Source of the DNA: Hysterangium stoloniferum
Lineage: Eukaryota > Basidiomycota > Agaricomycetes > Hysterangiales > Hysterangiaceae
Direction: 5' to 3'
Assembly: GCA_015178975.1 (NCBI GenBank)
Contig: WHVD01000002.1
Span: forward strand, 930,001 to 994,000
DNA length: 64,000 nt
In this document: in pieces, positions 11,661-23,124 of the stretch
Numbering within the stretch: position 1 is the first letter of the stretch
Layout of the letters: each line of letters begins with the position of its first letter
Made by a program: the position numbers and the translations under genes
Notes under the pieces: model-generated
What the model was told of the DNA's origin: nothing
Databases searched by the model: none
Seen by the model: only the letters and a program-made list of their open reading frames with translations

Positions 11661-12558
11661 ATGGATAACCCTAATCCTTCCATTGAAGAACTGCAGCAAC
11701 TTATTATTCAGATGCAGTAGCTTCTATACAGTCTCTCACCATCACCCATCTGACTAGCCAAAACCTTCAAAGTAGCCACTCCAGACTCATTTGATGGCTC
11801 ACAGCAGAAGATAGACACTTTTGTCACTCAGCTCTCCCGCCACTTTCATGGAAAGAGAATTCAGGATGACTCTGACAGGATCATCTTTCCCTTATCTTAG
11901 ATGAAAGGAGGAACTGCTGAACCTTGGGCCAGAGTCAAAGTAAAGGAGTATTCCACTAGAGGGATTGACTCCATCTGGAATTATTTCCTAAAGGAATTAA
12001 AACAGACATTTGGAGATCCTGATCCTGCCATCACAGCCAGGCACAAGTTGAACCAACTCAAACAAGGTTTATAGAATGCTGAGGAATATATTGCCAAGTT
12101 TAGGCAATTAAAGGAGGTTACTCTGTACAATGATGCTGCTCTCATTGAAAGGTTTGAGCAGGGCCTCAATTCTGCCTTGGTTGACAGAATATATGCTCTC
12201 CTAGAAATGCTTACTACCTTGAAAGGTTGGTTTGACTGGGCCACAAAATTGGTAGGCAATGGAGGCAAAGAGAAGCTAGCAAGAAAATTCTGGCCTGCTC
12301 TCCAAGCCCCAAAGGCCAGTCCCACCTCAGTAGAACAACCCTCCTAACCCCTCCAGTCAAGCAGCTCAGAATGTCAAACAATCTGAGGTTGTACCCATGG
12401 AGGTTGATTCAGGTTGGAAGCCTGTTAAACCCATTATTTGTTTCAAGTGTAGGAAACCAGGGCACAAGGCCAATCAGTGCAGGTCCAACATGGAAATTAA
12501 TAGTATGGATTATGATGCCATCAAAGCATATATGAAGGAGGAAAACCAGGATTTTTGA
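11661..12558 (+). pseudogene. gag of the chromodomain element
   Basis: Starts at an ATG reading MDNPNPSIEELQQL. Recognisable blocks are TPDSFDGSQQKIDTFVTQL, GGTAEPWA, TFGDPDP, HKLNQLKQG, AEEYIAKFRQL and LIERFEQGL. Near the end (about 12439-12480) is a CCHC knuckle CFKCRKPGHKANQC. The frame is broken by TAG/TGA codons that each replace a CAG or CGA expected from the family (QMQ-stop, PI-stop-LAK, LS-stop-MKGG, QGL-stop-NAEE), and a frame change lies before the knuckle. Confidence 0.8.
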
Positions 12559-12749
12559 AGGCACCATTGGTGAAAGACATGTCCCAATAAAGTGACAATT
12601 TAGTTTTCTAGATAGTGTGTCAGATACTACCCCATCTCAATCAGACTCTCTAAACACTGAAGCCAAACTCATGTCAATAACATCTCACTCAGAAATTCCC
12701 CCACAAAAAAGGTTTTATCAGAAGCACTTATTCCAAGACTTCTACACAT

Positions 12750-13813
12750 CTTCCAGTTGTCCTAAGAACACTAGACACAGGAGCCAGAATTTCTGTTACA
12801 GCCCTCCTTTATTCTGGAGCCACAGTTCTTTTTCTGGACAAGAAATTTATGGAGTATCGTAACCTTAATACTGTTAAGCTTCCTAGAGCTGTTCCAGTCT
12901 ACAATGATATTCCAAAACCATACAGAAAAAGCCACCTTTGCTGTATGTGACGTAGGGGATAAGTCTGCTATCATTGGACACACTTGGTTATACCAACACA
13001 ACCCAGAAATAAATTGGAGAACTGGAGAAGTTCACTTTACCAGGTGTCCATCTCAATGTCCAGTAGAGGTTAGGAGAACTAGGAGGAAAAGGCAGAGAAA
13101 GGCAGGAGAATTGAAAGGGAAACTCCCTAGTCTCATCAAATCTGAAGATGATAATGAGGAGGATGATGATGACCAGTCTGAGGTTGAAGACAGTGATAGG
13201 ATCTGGGCTACAAGTGTCTATCCTCAAGCTCATGTCAATGCTACTTCTACTGTATCTCAGAAGTTTGCAGAAGAATCTCATAAACAGAACCTGAAAAATG
13301 CCTTTGATAATTTAGTCCCCAGCTGTTACTACCAATTTAAGGAAGTGTTCTCCAAAGAGTCCTTTGACAGATTACCTGATAGGAAACCCTGGGATCATAC
13401 CATTGAATTAAAACCTGGCTCAGAATCTTTCAGAACCAAGCTTTACCCCTTAGCACCCAATGAACAAAAGGAGTTAGATACATTTCTAGAACCTCAAAAG
13501 TGGCAGGATCCAACCCTCCAAATATCCTATGGCATCTCCAGTATTTTTTGTCAAAAAGGATGGATCCTTGAGGCTGGTTCAGGATTATAGGAAACTGAAT
13601 GACATAACAATCAAAAATTCCTATCCCTTGCCACTCATATCTGACATTATCAGCAAGATGAAGAAAGCCAAATACTTTACCAAACTGGATGTCAGCTGGG
13701 GTTATAACAATGTCAGGATAAAGGAAGATAAGTGGAAGGCAGCATTCAGGACCAACAGAGGGTTATTTGAACCACTAGTCATATTTTTTGGTCTCACCAA
13801 CAGTCCTACTACC
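12750..13813 (+). pseudogene. Protease and N-terminal reverse transcriptase of the chromodomain element
   Basis: The protease block reads VTALLYSGATVLFLDKKF; the catalytic D-S-G has become Y-S-G (GAT to TAT). After a frame change the next frame (12904-13590) gives TFAVCDVG, IIGHTWLYQHNPEINW and RTGEVHFTRCP, then RT N-terminal FSKESFDRLPDRKPWDH and YPLAPNEQKELDTFL. A further shift leads to [45 protein letters not shown] and [16 protein letters not shown]. The frame then enters the inserted LTR at 13814, with target site CTACC at 13809-13813. Confidence 0.85.
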
Positions 13814-15698
13814 TGTTATGACCGGAATTCCCACTGGACTCTGGGCACTAACTTATATGCACCCATGCCCTATATGCACCAATTGTCAGTTTACCGGAAT
13901 TCCCACCAGACTCCATACATCAGACTTGTCTACGTTTGACCTCGTTACGTTGTGTATCAGTCACTGGAATACCCACCGGACTCTGCCCCTGTCTATGTCT
14001 GACCTCATCCTGCGCATCAGTCACCGGACCCCACTCGGAAAACCTGTCTTCCCTGTAACAGAGCCCCACTCCCATTTTAGTCAAATGACCTGTCACAATT
14101 TGGACTCTGCTCCCACTCCATTTCCCATTATGGTTTATGATTTGTCATGATTTGGACTCCACTCTGTTCCATCCCATTCCTAACACCAAATTTGGTGTTT
14201 ACTATTCTCGTTTTATGTTTTGCTAGTTTCATTTCATTATTACTGGATTTGGTATGACATTCATTCCACGGTCTATATAGTCTGGCAGTGTCAGGAACCG
14301 GAAAACCCGCCGGCCTCCGGGCCCCCGGACCCCATCCTACATGCTCCCGACCCTCTATATTGTATAGTAACAACCGGCGTTCCCACGGGACCCTGTACAT
14401 CAACTCGTTTATGCCTGACTCTCTGTACGCACCCCACCTGTCTGCACCTAACCCTCTATGTCTCATACACCAGTCCTCGGACTCCCCGGACTCCGGACTC
14501 CACTCTATGTACACCCGACACTCTGTGTCATATGTACCAGTCACCGGACTCCGACCGGACACCTGGAACCCCTCTAACAGAGCATAGAACCCCGCTCCTG
14601 TTATCTGTCTCTGCGTCTCACACACCAGTCATTGGAAAACCCACCGGACTCCACCGGACCTCCTGCACATCAAGCCTGTCTATACCCGACACTATCTTGT
14701 GCACCAAGTCACCGGACTCCAACCGGACTTCCGGAACCCCTCTAACTGAGCCCCGCTCCAGTTATGGTTAAATGATCTGTCATGATTCGTTCTCTGCTCC
14801 CGTTCCGTTCCGTCCCTAATTCCCAGTTTAGTATTTACCTGTTTTGTTTTATGTTTAATAGTTCTGCCTCTCATTAATACCGGATTTGGTATTATTACAT
14901 TTCACAGTCTATATAAGTCTGCTATGTTCATGTACTTAGAATCCAGTTTCAATCTCGAACTAGTTTTCCCCCGAACAAGTTTGATCCTTGAACAGTCTCT
15001 AGTCCTCTTGTCTGTCTGCACACTCGATTCCCGGAACTCCCACGGGAACTCCGGAATCTATATCTTCCTGTATGCATTCTGTCAGCTCGAAATATGGACA
15101 CCCGAATGAGTGTACGAGGGCACAGCCTATAAGCTGAAGCCAAGTCCATCTCAGTCGTTTCACCATATCTTTCTGGTAATTATTCTGATATCGCCGTTCC
15201 TTGGACTAATAATCCCCGGAACTTTCCCGGGACCTATTGCCCGGGGACTCCGTGGGACTATTTCCCGGAAGCAAGTGTGTGTTCGGAATAGTTACCAGAA
15301 ACCTCCGCGGGACTATCTGTGGAGCTTTGTTCGGGAACTTAACAGGCAGATGTTGTACATACAATCCAGTCAGGAAATCAGCTTAGATTCCCCCCAGTAA
15401 TCTAATACATTTTCCACTCTAAACTCCTACTTGAATCACACCGCTCATGCTAGTCGGAGCCCATGGGCTCCAGCACATCTATCTCTCTTACCTATCTCGA
15501 CTCGCAACCCCTCAACCCACAACCTCTGACCTACAACCCCTCGAGCCACGAACCCCACCCGGACTCCCCGGGATTCCCGTCTGCCTGTCTGAAATTGGAC
15601 AACACGATCTCATGAGGGCGCAGCCTATAAGCTAAAGCCAAGTCCTACCGGATATCCCGTGGGTTTCTCCAGAAACCTGCCATGTACGTACCCTAACA
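13814..15698 (+). repeat. Solo LTR (family A) in the RT gene, itself interrupted; TSD CTACC
   Basis: Begins TGTTATGACCGG and ends GTACCCTAACA; perfect 5-bp repeats CTACC at 13809-13813 and 15699-15703. Compared with the uninterrupted copy at 21255-22058 it has an extra 1,061 bp starting after CTGGCAG (14289-15344 plus a target copy). Removing it restores the reading [17 protein letters not shown] in the RT. The R-like box GCGCAGCCTATAAGCTAAAGCC is at about 15618-15639. Confidence 0.9.
14289..15344 (+). repeat. Solo LTR (family D) nested in the family A LTR; TSD GGCAG
   Basis: 1,056 bp beginning TGTCAGGAACCGG and ending GGGAACTTAACA. Perfect flanking repeats GGCAG at 14284-14288 and 15345-15349. 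Sequence is unlike family A except for the box GGGCACAGCCTATAAGCTG plus AAGCCAAGTCC at about 15118-15147. The T/C-rich ccggactcc repeats give long but meaningless open frames on both strands. Confidence 0.9.
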
Positions 15699-15703
15699 CT
15701 ACC

Positions 15704-17935
15704 TTTCAGACCATGACAAATGACCTGCTCATGTCAAAGGTGTTCTGGAGATTTTGGAGAAAAATAAGTTGTACTTAAAGGCAGAAAAATGTGAATTTGA
15801 GCAGGAAAAGATTGAATATCTTGGACTGAACATTTCACATGGCTGCATATCCATGGATCCAGTAAAGATAGAGGGTGTTTCCAAATGGCCCGAACCTACT
15901 ATTGTAAAAGAGACACAGTCTTTTCTTGGCTTTGTCAATTTTTACAGAAAGTTTATCCAGGACTTTGCAGGCCTTGCCAGACCCCTTCATAACTTAACAA
16001 GGAAGGATACACCCTGGAAATGGACTTTGGAAGAGAAAACTGCTTTTAAAGCCTTGAAAGACAGAGTCACTTCATCCTCAATTCTTATCTTCCCTGATGA
16101 CAACAAACCTTACAGACTAGAAGCAGATAATTCTGGCTTTGCAACTGGTGTTGTTTTGTCTCAGGAAGGGTCAGATGGAAAGTGGCACTGTCACTTTTCT
16201 CTCCAAAGTCTAAGTGAAGTAGAAAGGAATTATGAAATCCATGATAAAAAAATGCTGGCTATTATTAGAGCTCTAGATGAATGGAGGGACTATCTTGAGG
16301 GAAGAAGTCACTCCACAAAAACCTAGAATATTTTATGTGTGCTAAAAAAACTTAATAGGAGGCAGGCTAGGTGGTCCTTGTTTCTGTCCAGGTTTGACTT
16401 TTCTCTACATCATAGGCCTGGAAAAAGATCCTTGAAACCAGATGCCCTATCCAGAAGACCAGATCATGGGAAGGGAGATAGGGATAATGAAAATATTGTC
16501 CTTTTTAAACCATCAGGGTCATGCTGTCTTGATTGGTCAAGATATAGATCTGCTTAAGAAGATCAGACAAGCAAAGGATATGGAAGAAGCTGTGGTTAAG
16601 GTGGTGAAGGAATTAAAGAAGTCAGGAAATATGAGGATTGAAGGGAATGAATGGGAAGAGGAACAGGGTCTGAGTCTCTTTAGATGGAAGGTCTATGTGC
16701 CAAAGGATATGGAGCTTAGAAGACAAATTGTTGAACTCCATTATGATGCCTATACCAGTGGTCATCCAGGCAGGTTGGTATCCAGGAACTATTGGTGGCC
16801 AGGAATGTCCAGATATATTGCATCCTATACCAAAGGGTGTGATAGAGGTAATAGGACCAAGACATATCCTGCCAGCCCTGTAGGAGAGCTTACATCCCTA
16901 AAGATATTTGGGAAATCATCACTGTTGATCTAATTACTGGACTTCCAGAAAGCCAAGGATACAATGCCATCATGGTAGTAGTGGACAGACTTAGCAACAT
17001 GATTCATGTGCTACCCACTACAGACCAAGTCACTTCAGAAGGTATAGCCAGGCTTTATAGAGATAATGTGTGGAAGCTCCACAGTCTCCCTTTACAGATC
17101 ATTAGTGATAGAGGACCCCAGTTTGTCTCAAAATTCACACAAAAGCTGAACTCAATCTTAGGGATCAAAGTGGCAGCCTCTACACCCTACCACCCTCAAA
17201 CAGATGGTCAGATTGAAAGAGTACATCAAGAGACTCTTTGTCAACCATGGGCAGGATAATTGGGCAGAATGGTTATCTCTGGCAGAATCCTGTCATAATA
17301 ACAGTATTCAAGCATCCACCAGGCAGACACCATGTATTCTGAATAGTGACAAACACCCTATATCAGGAACTGAGCCTTTCAGAAGCAGCAAAGATAAGTC
17401 TGTAGAGCAGTTTGTCAAAGACATGTAGGAAGTAAGGAAGGAAGCAGAAGCTGCACTCTACAGAGCTGCTGATGATATGCCCAGGTACTATGACCAATCT
17501 AGAAGGGAGGCAGAAACCTACAGGGTAAGAGACAAAGTATGGCTAGAAGGTAGGGACATTCAAACAGATAGGCCATCCAGAAAGTTGGAGGACAAAGATA
17601 TGGACCCTTTGAAATCACTAAAGTTATTGGTTCCAATGCCTATGAATTGAAATTACCTCCCTCTATGAAAATTGACCCAGTCTTCAATGTAGTTAAACTT
17701 AAACCTTCCTTGAAGATACTATTGAGGGGAGACAGGCACCGGTTAGGTCCTCTCCAGCCATGACAGGAGAAAACCCTGAATGGGAGGTTGAATATATCAA
17801 GGACAGTAGATTGATGAGGGGAAATTTACATTATTTGGTGAAATGGAAGGGATACCCTCAAGAAGAAAGTACATGGGAACCTACTAATAATCGCAAAGGT
17901 TCTAAATAATTAGTAGATAACTTCCATAACCAACA
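15704..17935 (+). pseudogene. RT remainder, RNase H, integrase and chromodomain of the Ty3 element
   Basis: After the LTR the match resumes with FQTMTNDLL and jumps to HVKGVLEILEKNKLY; the roughly 25-30 residues that carry the catalytic YxDD box are deleted. RT connection: YLGLNISHG, FLGFVNFYRKFI. RNase H: YRLEADNSGFATG, then after a 1-nt shift [28 protein letters not shown] and [10 protein letters not shown]. Integrase: HPGRLVSRNYWWPGM, the DDE residues in VDLITGLP, ISDRGPQFVSKF and GQIERVHQE. Near the end a chromodomain reads EWEVEYIKDSRL, HYLVKWKGYP, STWEPTNN (about 17780-17890). Several shifts and stops. Confidence 0.9.
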
Positions 17936-18084
17936 TCCCTTTGCACCCAGAAGAATTTCTGCCTTGACATTTACCAGAGTTTCCTTCAGACCTTACATAA
18001 ACCTTAGAAACTGTTGCCCAATCAGGAGCCATCTGGACCTCTGGCAAAGCACATTGAGGGTAATGTGTCTTAAGGAGAGGATGA

Positions 18085-18692
18085 TGTCAGAGCACTATCT
18101 ATTAATATTTAGTTTTATTTATTTTTAATTCATTTTATATAATTTATTTGTGCACATCACACATATGTAGGTATATGTGTGATGCCACATGATGCCATGT
18201 GAATGTCTGCCCACAATGACATCACACAAACAGGTGATGTCATACAAATATCTGTTTGTAATGGCATGTGATGACTACATGTGACATCATCTGTGTGTGA
18301 TGTCACTAGCGTGCGTTATCTGCATGTGACATCAATGGTGTGCTGTCATCTGTGACAACATCTGTAAATGTACATTTGTGATGACATCATGTGAACATTC
18401 ACATGTGGTGAACACCTGCACACAGCATTGCGTGAATGATCATTTGCAGTCACATGTTGAAGGTCATGTGACACACATATGACAATAATATAAGGTTTAA
18501 ACCTTATTTTAGTTTGTCTTTTAAAAATTTATTTTAGTTGTCCTTTTAGTATAAATATCCTAGGATGTGCATAGTTAGACCCCAGTTTCAATCTCTTAGG
18601 ATTTCCACTAAATATAAGTGTAATCTTCTCAAGTCATTAGAACTTCTATCCCTCTACTCCTTATCCTTATCTTATCTCTCTTTTCTTCTTTG
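18085..18692 (+). repeat. 3' LTR of the chromodomain element (end truncated)
   Basis: Starts TGTCAGAGCACTATCT just after a purine-rich tract (AAGGAGAGGATGA). It aligns with the 5' LTR up to TTCTTCTTTGT, then passes directly into Helitron helicase sequence. The terminal piece ATTTTGGTAGCCTTG through CCCTAACA of the 5' LTR is missing. Confidence 0.75.
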
Positions 18693-18899
18693 TTAGCATT
18701 TTCTATAACTATCAATAAGTCACAGGGTCAATCTTTAAAATTAGTTGGATTGGATCTGTATACTCCTGTGTTCTCACATGGACAGTTTTGTATTGGTGTT
18801 TCAAGAAGGACAAATTGGGTAAGAGTCAAAATCCTACTCCATGATGCTGATATGACTACAAATGTAGTGTTTAAGGATATTATTATTGATGCATGAGTA
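18693..18899 (+). pseudogene. Helitron helicase C-terminal fragment
   Basis: Frame reads LAFSITINKSQGQSLK, VGLDLYTPVFSHGQ, CIGVSRRTNWVRVKILL and stops at 18899. This is the last conserved block (motif VI area) of Helitron/PIF1 helicases. It begins exactly where the minus-strand Helitron at 277 loses similarity, and it is in the opposite orientation. It is joined directly to the truncated 3' LTR. Confidence 0.85.
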
Positions 18900-18972
18900 A
18901 GTATTCAGAAAGGATCCAAAAGGAGACTGACTTATGTTTTTTAGATTCACTGAATTTACAAAAGTATATAAT

Positions 18973-19558
18973 TGTTAAGTGCCGTGTCGGGAACTTATTC
19001 CGGAACTATCGGGAAGTCACCAGGAAGTCGGGAACTACTAGATAGGGTCAGGACGTCGGCTTCAGCTTATGTGCTGCGCCTCTACGCAAACGCTCAATGT
19101 CCTTAATTTCGGAGGTGAGACTTATGATGGAAGATACAGATATTCAGAGTTCCAAAGAGTTCCGAATATCGAGCGTACAGAAAGACGGGAGAAGGAATAA
19201 GAAACTAAGTCGATATCAGATCTAAGGTAAAGTACAAATTCGCGGAAACTAATATAAGTCTGCTCATTATTGTACTACAAACTAAGACCATAATAAGACG
19301 GAAACGGAAGTGTTCTTAAAACGGAAATACAATAAGACATATTAGGAAGACAATATTCTGTAACGGGAATATAACAAACAAACGAGTGAATACTTGTCAA
19401 CGGACAAATTACCAAATGCGGAACAAGGGAAGAATGCGGATGATACGGTAACTATGATGTTCCGTAGTCGGAGGTCGAAAGTCGGAAGTCAGGGATCGGA
19501 AGTCGGGAGTGGGAGATCGGAAGTTGGATATTGAAACATCCGGGAACGGGTCATAACA
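18973..19558 (-). repeat. Solo LTR (family B), TSD ATAAT
   Basis: Left end TGTTAAGTGCCGTGTCGGG, right end GGGAACGGGTCATAACA, so it lies in minus orientation relative to the copy at 20685-21248. Perfect flanking repeat ATAAT at 18968-18972 and 19559-19563. Contains the box GGCTTCAGCTTATGTGCTGCGCC (about 19058-19080). 586 bp without coding content. Confidence 0.9.
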
Positions 19559-19570
19559 ATAATGTATATA

Positions 19571-20101
19571 TGTTAAGGAGTGTGTGGAGCTTATCAGAGG
19601 GTTTCCAGAGAAACCCATGGGAAAGCTGGTAGGACTTGGCTTCAGCTTACTGTATAGGCTGTGCCCTCACAAGATCATGTCGTCCAATTTCAGATGGGTG
19701 GATGGGAATCCCAAGGAGTCTGGGAGTAGTTGGTGGGCTGAGAGGTCAGAGGGTTGACTGCAGGAATCCTGTGGAGGTCGAGGGGTTGGGTGGTGATGAG
19801 TTGGAGGTTAAGTGATAGATAGGTTGGAGGTTGAATGATAGATGGGTCAGAGCCTATGGGCTCCAATGAGGTAAATAGCGGTGTGTTAAAAGAGGAGAGT
19901 AGAGCAGAAAATGTGCTGAGATTACTGGGGGAATCTATGCTGATTTTCTGACTGGATTGTATGTATGTACAACATCTGCCAGACTATATAGACTGTGGAA
20001 TGTACATATGTTATACCTAATCCAGTAATAATGAAATCCAAACTAGTAATCATGAAATGAGATAAGTAAACACCAAATTTGGTGTTAGGAACAGAACAGA
20101 G
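19571..20101 (-). repeat. Truncated LTR (family A)
   Basis: Begins TGTTAAGGAGTGTGTGG and matches family A in reverse through GGACTTGGCTTCAGCTTA, CAAATTTGGTGTTAGGAAC, then similarity stops; the other roughly 280 bp of the LTR are missing. Confidence 0.7.
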
Positions 20102-20684
20102 CATGTGAGATATCAGCATTATCTCATAAAGTTCTCTTAATCCTCTTAATCCTCTTTGAATTATTTAATATTTTCTCGAATTTATTGTATTTTTATTATA
20201 TTCTATGGTGAAATATAAGGCCTAGTTCCTTTTAAATTTGCATAATAATAGCATATATGAGCTCATATTATGCTATTATATCTTAGTTAATTTATTATAA
20301 TTTTTAACTAATTATTTATATTTTATTTACTTAGTTATTGCTTTTTGGCACATTGCTTGCTCCAATGTGTGCATTTTTGGAGTCATGTAACCTATTAGAT
20401 AAGCCTAGAGTCAGTATCATTCAGTCACGAATGTGACTGTAACGACTTACTTGAGTCATTATTTGATTCCACCGACTCAGCAATTGCTTCCATCCCAGGA
20501 CCATGGCCTTGAACCTTCATGTTCAAGCCAAAGGTTGGAACCCTTGTCTCAGAGAGGGGAATCACATGATAAATAAAGGGTAAAAAATAAGTAGAATATG
20601 AGGTCATTATGACTTAAATAATGACCTCATAAAATAAATATTTAGTTAAATATTTAGTTATCAAAATGTATATAAGGAGGGCCG
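20102..20684. other. AT-rich interval with a short palindrome
   Basis: No gene seen. A 33-bp inverted repeat ATGAGGTCATTAT..ATAATGACCTCAT sits at 20598-20630. Long runs of TTAATTATTTATATTT-like sequence suggest old decayed DNA. Confidence 0.5.
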
Positions 20685-21248
20685 TGTTACGACCCGTTCC
20701 CGGATGTTTCAATATCTGACTTCCGACCTCCAACTTCCGACCTCTGATCTCCGACTATGGAACATCATAGTTACCGTATCATCCGTATCCTTCCCTTGTT
20801 CCGCATTTGGTAATTTGTCTATTGACAAGTATTCACTCATTTGTTGTTATATTCCCATTTCGGAATATTGTCTTCCTAATATGTCTTATTGTATTTCCGT
20901 TTTAAGAACACTTCCGTTTCTGTCTTATTATGGTCTTAGTTTGTAGTACAATAATGAGTAGACTTATATTAGTTTCCGTGAATTTGTACTTTACCTTAGA
21001 TCTGATATCGACTTAGTTTCTTATTCCTCCTCCCGTCTTTCTGTACGCTCGATATTCGGAACTCTTTGGAACTCTGAATATCTGTATCTTCCATTGTAAG
21101 CCTCACCTCTGAAATTAAGGACTTTGAGCGTTTGTGTAGAGGCACAGCACATAAGCTGAAGCCAATGTCCTGACCCTATCCGATAGTTCCCAACTTCCCG
21201 GTGACTTTCCGATAGTTCCGGAATAAGTTCCTGACACAGCACTTAACA
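20685..21248 (+). repeat. Solo LTR (family B)
   Basis: Starts TGTTACGACCCGTTCCCGG, ends CAGCACTTAACA (564 bp). Flanks GGCCG (20680-20684) and GGCCA (21249-21253) form a target duplication with one mismatch. Box GGCACAGCACATAAGCTG plus AAGCC at about 21141-21163. Opposite orientation to the copy at 18973-19558. Confidence 0.85.
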
Positions 21249-21254
21249 GGCCAA

Positions 21255-22058
21255 TGTTATGACCAGAAATCCCTCCGGACTCCGGGCACTAACTTATATG
21301 CACCCACACCCTATACGCACCTGTTATCAGTTTACTGGAATTCCCACCAGACTCCATACGTCAGACTCGTCTACGTTCGTCTTCATTACATTGTGTTTCA
21401 GTCACCGGAAAACCCACCAGACTCCGTTCTGTCTATGTCCGACCTCATCCCATGTGTCAGTCACCAGACCCTGCTCAGTAAAACCCGTCACCTCTCTAAC
21501 AGAGCCCCATTCCCATTTTAGTCAAATGACCTGTCACGATTTGGACTCTGTTTCCCGTTATGGTTTATGATTTGACACTATTCAGACTCCACTCCATTCC
21601 ATCCTGTTCCTAACACCAATTTGGTGTTTACTATTCCTGTTTTATGTTTTGCTCGTTCCATTTCATTATTACTGGATTTGGTATGACATTCACTCCACAG
21701 TCTATTTAAACTGGCAGATGTTGTGCATACAATCCAGTCAGAAAATCGGCTTAGATTCCCCCCAGTAATCTAATACATTTTCTGCTCTAAACTCCTACTT
21801 GAATTACACCGCTCGCACTAGTCAGAGCCCATGGGCTCCAGCACATCTATCTCTCTCACCAATCTCAACTCACGACCCACGACCTCCGACCTATGACCCC
21901 TTGACCCACGACCCCTGCCTGGACTCCCCAGGATTCCCGTCCACCCATCTGAAATTGGACGACACAATCTAGTGAGGGTGCAGCCTATAAGCTGAAGCCA
22001 AGTCCTACTGGATATCCCGTGGGTTTCTCCAGAGACCCACCCTGTACGTATCCTAACA
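21255..22058 (+). repeat. Solo LTR (family A), TSD GCCAA
   Basis: Starts TGTTATGACCAG, ends GTATCCTAACA (804 bp); perfect flanking repeat GCCAA at 21250-21254 and 22059-22063. Uninterrupted reference copy for the family. It stands one base from the target repeat of the preceding LTR. Confidence 0.9.
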
Positions 22059-22756
22059 GCCAAGGTTCCAATAAAATCATCATATCACACACACATTTTA
22101 CTGCACAGCTCAGAAGCTTATCTAATCATCCTAAGGACAATAATAGCCTCAGTCTGATACACTAAATGCAAGCACCTACACTTGCAGAATCTTGAATCTT
22201 TGTCAGCACTTTTGAACTTACTGTAGCTAATCATCTAAGTTTCCCCCAGCCTCACAGCTACCTTCAGGCTTACTAAATACATAGTAAACCTAAAATAAGT
22301 ATCCTTACTGAAATCCCTGCCAATACTAGATTATTCAAGGCCCATCCTTAAGCTAGTGAATTAATCAAGTACAAGCACACAGGAAATTCAATACAAATTA
22401 TTGTCTCTATTAATAAATTATTTAACACCTTGTTAAATATATATTAATAGCTACAAATAAGCATACAAGAATCCGAAGCTTTATATCAAGTCTCTGCTAA
22501 GTTACTGTGTATATACTCAGCTTCTAGCCCCTATTCTTAAGGAATAGTTCTTTTATTTGCTGAAAGAGTCATATATTGTTCTATTGAACCTTTCAATAAT
22601 CAAAATAAGCATCGATTTGAATTGTTTAAGCTTAATAGCGCAGCTCATTAATATATCAGTATTTAAATTACTGGACCTTTGCTTGTTTTATTGTTGAAGC
22701 TCTGTGACACTATAGCATATATTGAGCTATCTAAGAGAAACCCTTGAATACATTAC
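22059..22756. other. No recognisable gene
   Basis: AT-rich, with many short stops in all frames; no TE ends seen apart from the target repeat of the preceding LTR. Confidence 0.4.
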
Positions 22757-23124
22757 AGAGTGGAACAGAGTCCAAATCATGACGGGTCATTTGACCATAA
22801 TGGGAACAGGGTGGGAGCGGAGTCTGAAATGTGACAGGTCATTTGTCCATAATTGGAATGGGGCTCAGTTAGAGAGCTGACAGGTTTTCCGAGTAGAGTC
22901 TGGTGACTGATGTGTGGGACAGGGTCATGGATAGACAGGGATGGTATGCATGTGGTCCAGGTGGGTATTCTGGTGACTGGTACATGAGATAACGAAGGTC
23001 GGGCATGGACAAGTCTGACATCCAGGTTCCAGCAGGTATTCTGGTTAACTGAAAACTGGTGTATCTAGAGTGCAGGTGCATATCAGTTGGTGCCCAGAGT
23101 CCAGCAGGTTTTCCAGTCATAACA
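22757..23124 (-). repeat. Family A LTR fragment
   Basis: Reverse match to the 5' part of family A, ending TTTTCCAGTCATAACA; internal phrases GGTCATTTGACCATAATGGG and GACTGATGTGTGGGAC correspond to the same positions in the other copies. The rest of the LTR is absent. Confidence 0.7.

Larger units (their letters stand above)
10822..18692 (+). mobile_element. Chromodomain Ty3-type LTR retroelement (inactive)
   Basis: Order on the plus strand: LTR, gag with CCHC knuckle, protease, RT, RNase H, integrase, chromodomain, LTR. This is the Ty3/chromovirus layout. The polyprotein is interrupted by stops and frameshifts, by a deletion of the RT active-site box, and by a solo LTR insertion at 13814-15698. 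The two LTRs share their start and middle regions but differ by a deletion in the 5' copy, and the 3' LTR lacks about 50 bp at its end. Flanks CATAA (10817-10821) and TTAGC (18693-18697) do not match, so one border was rearranged. Confidence 0.85.

Noticed and set aside
14128..14771. Open frames of 165-183 codons in both directions
   Set aside because: They lie inside nested solo LTRs and consist of repeated ccggactcc-type sequence.
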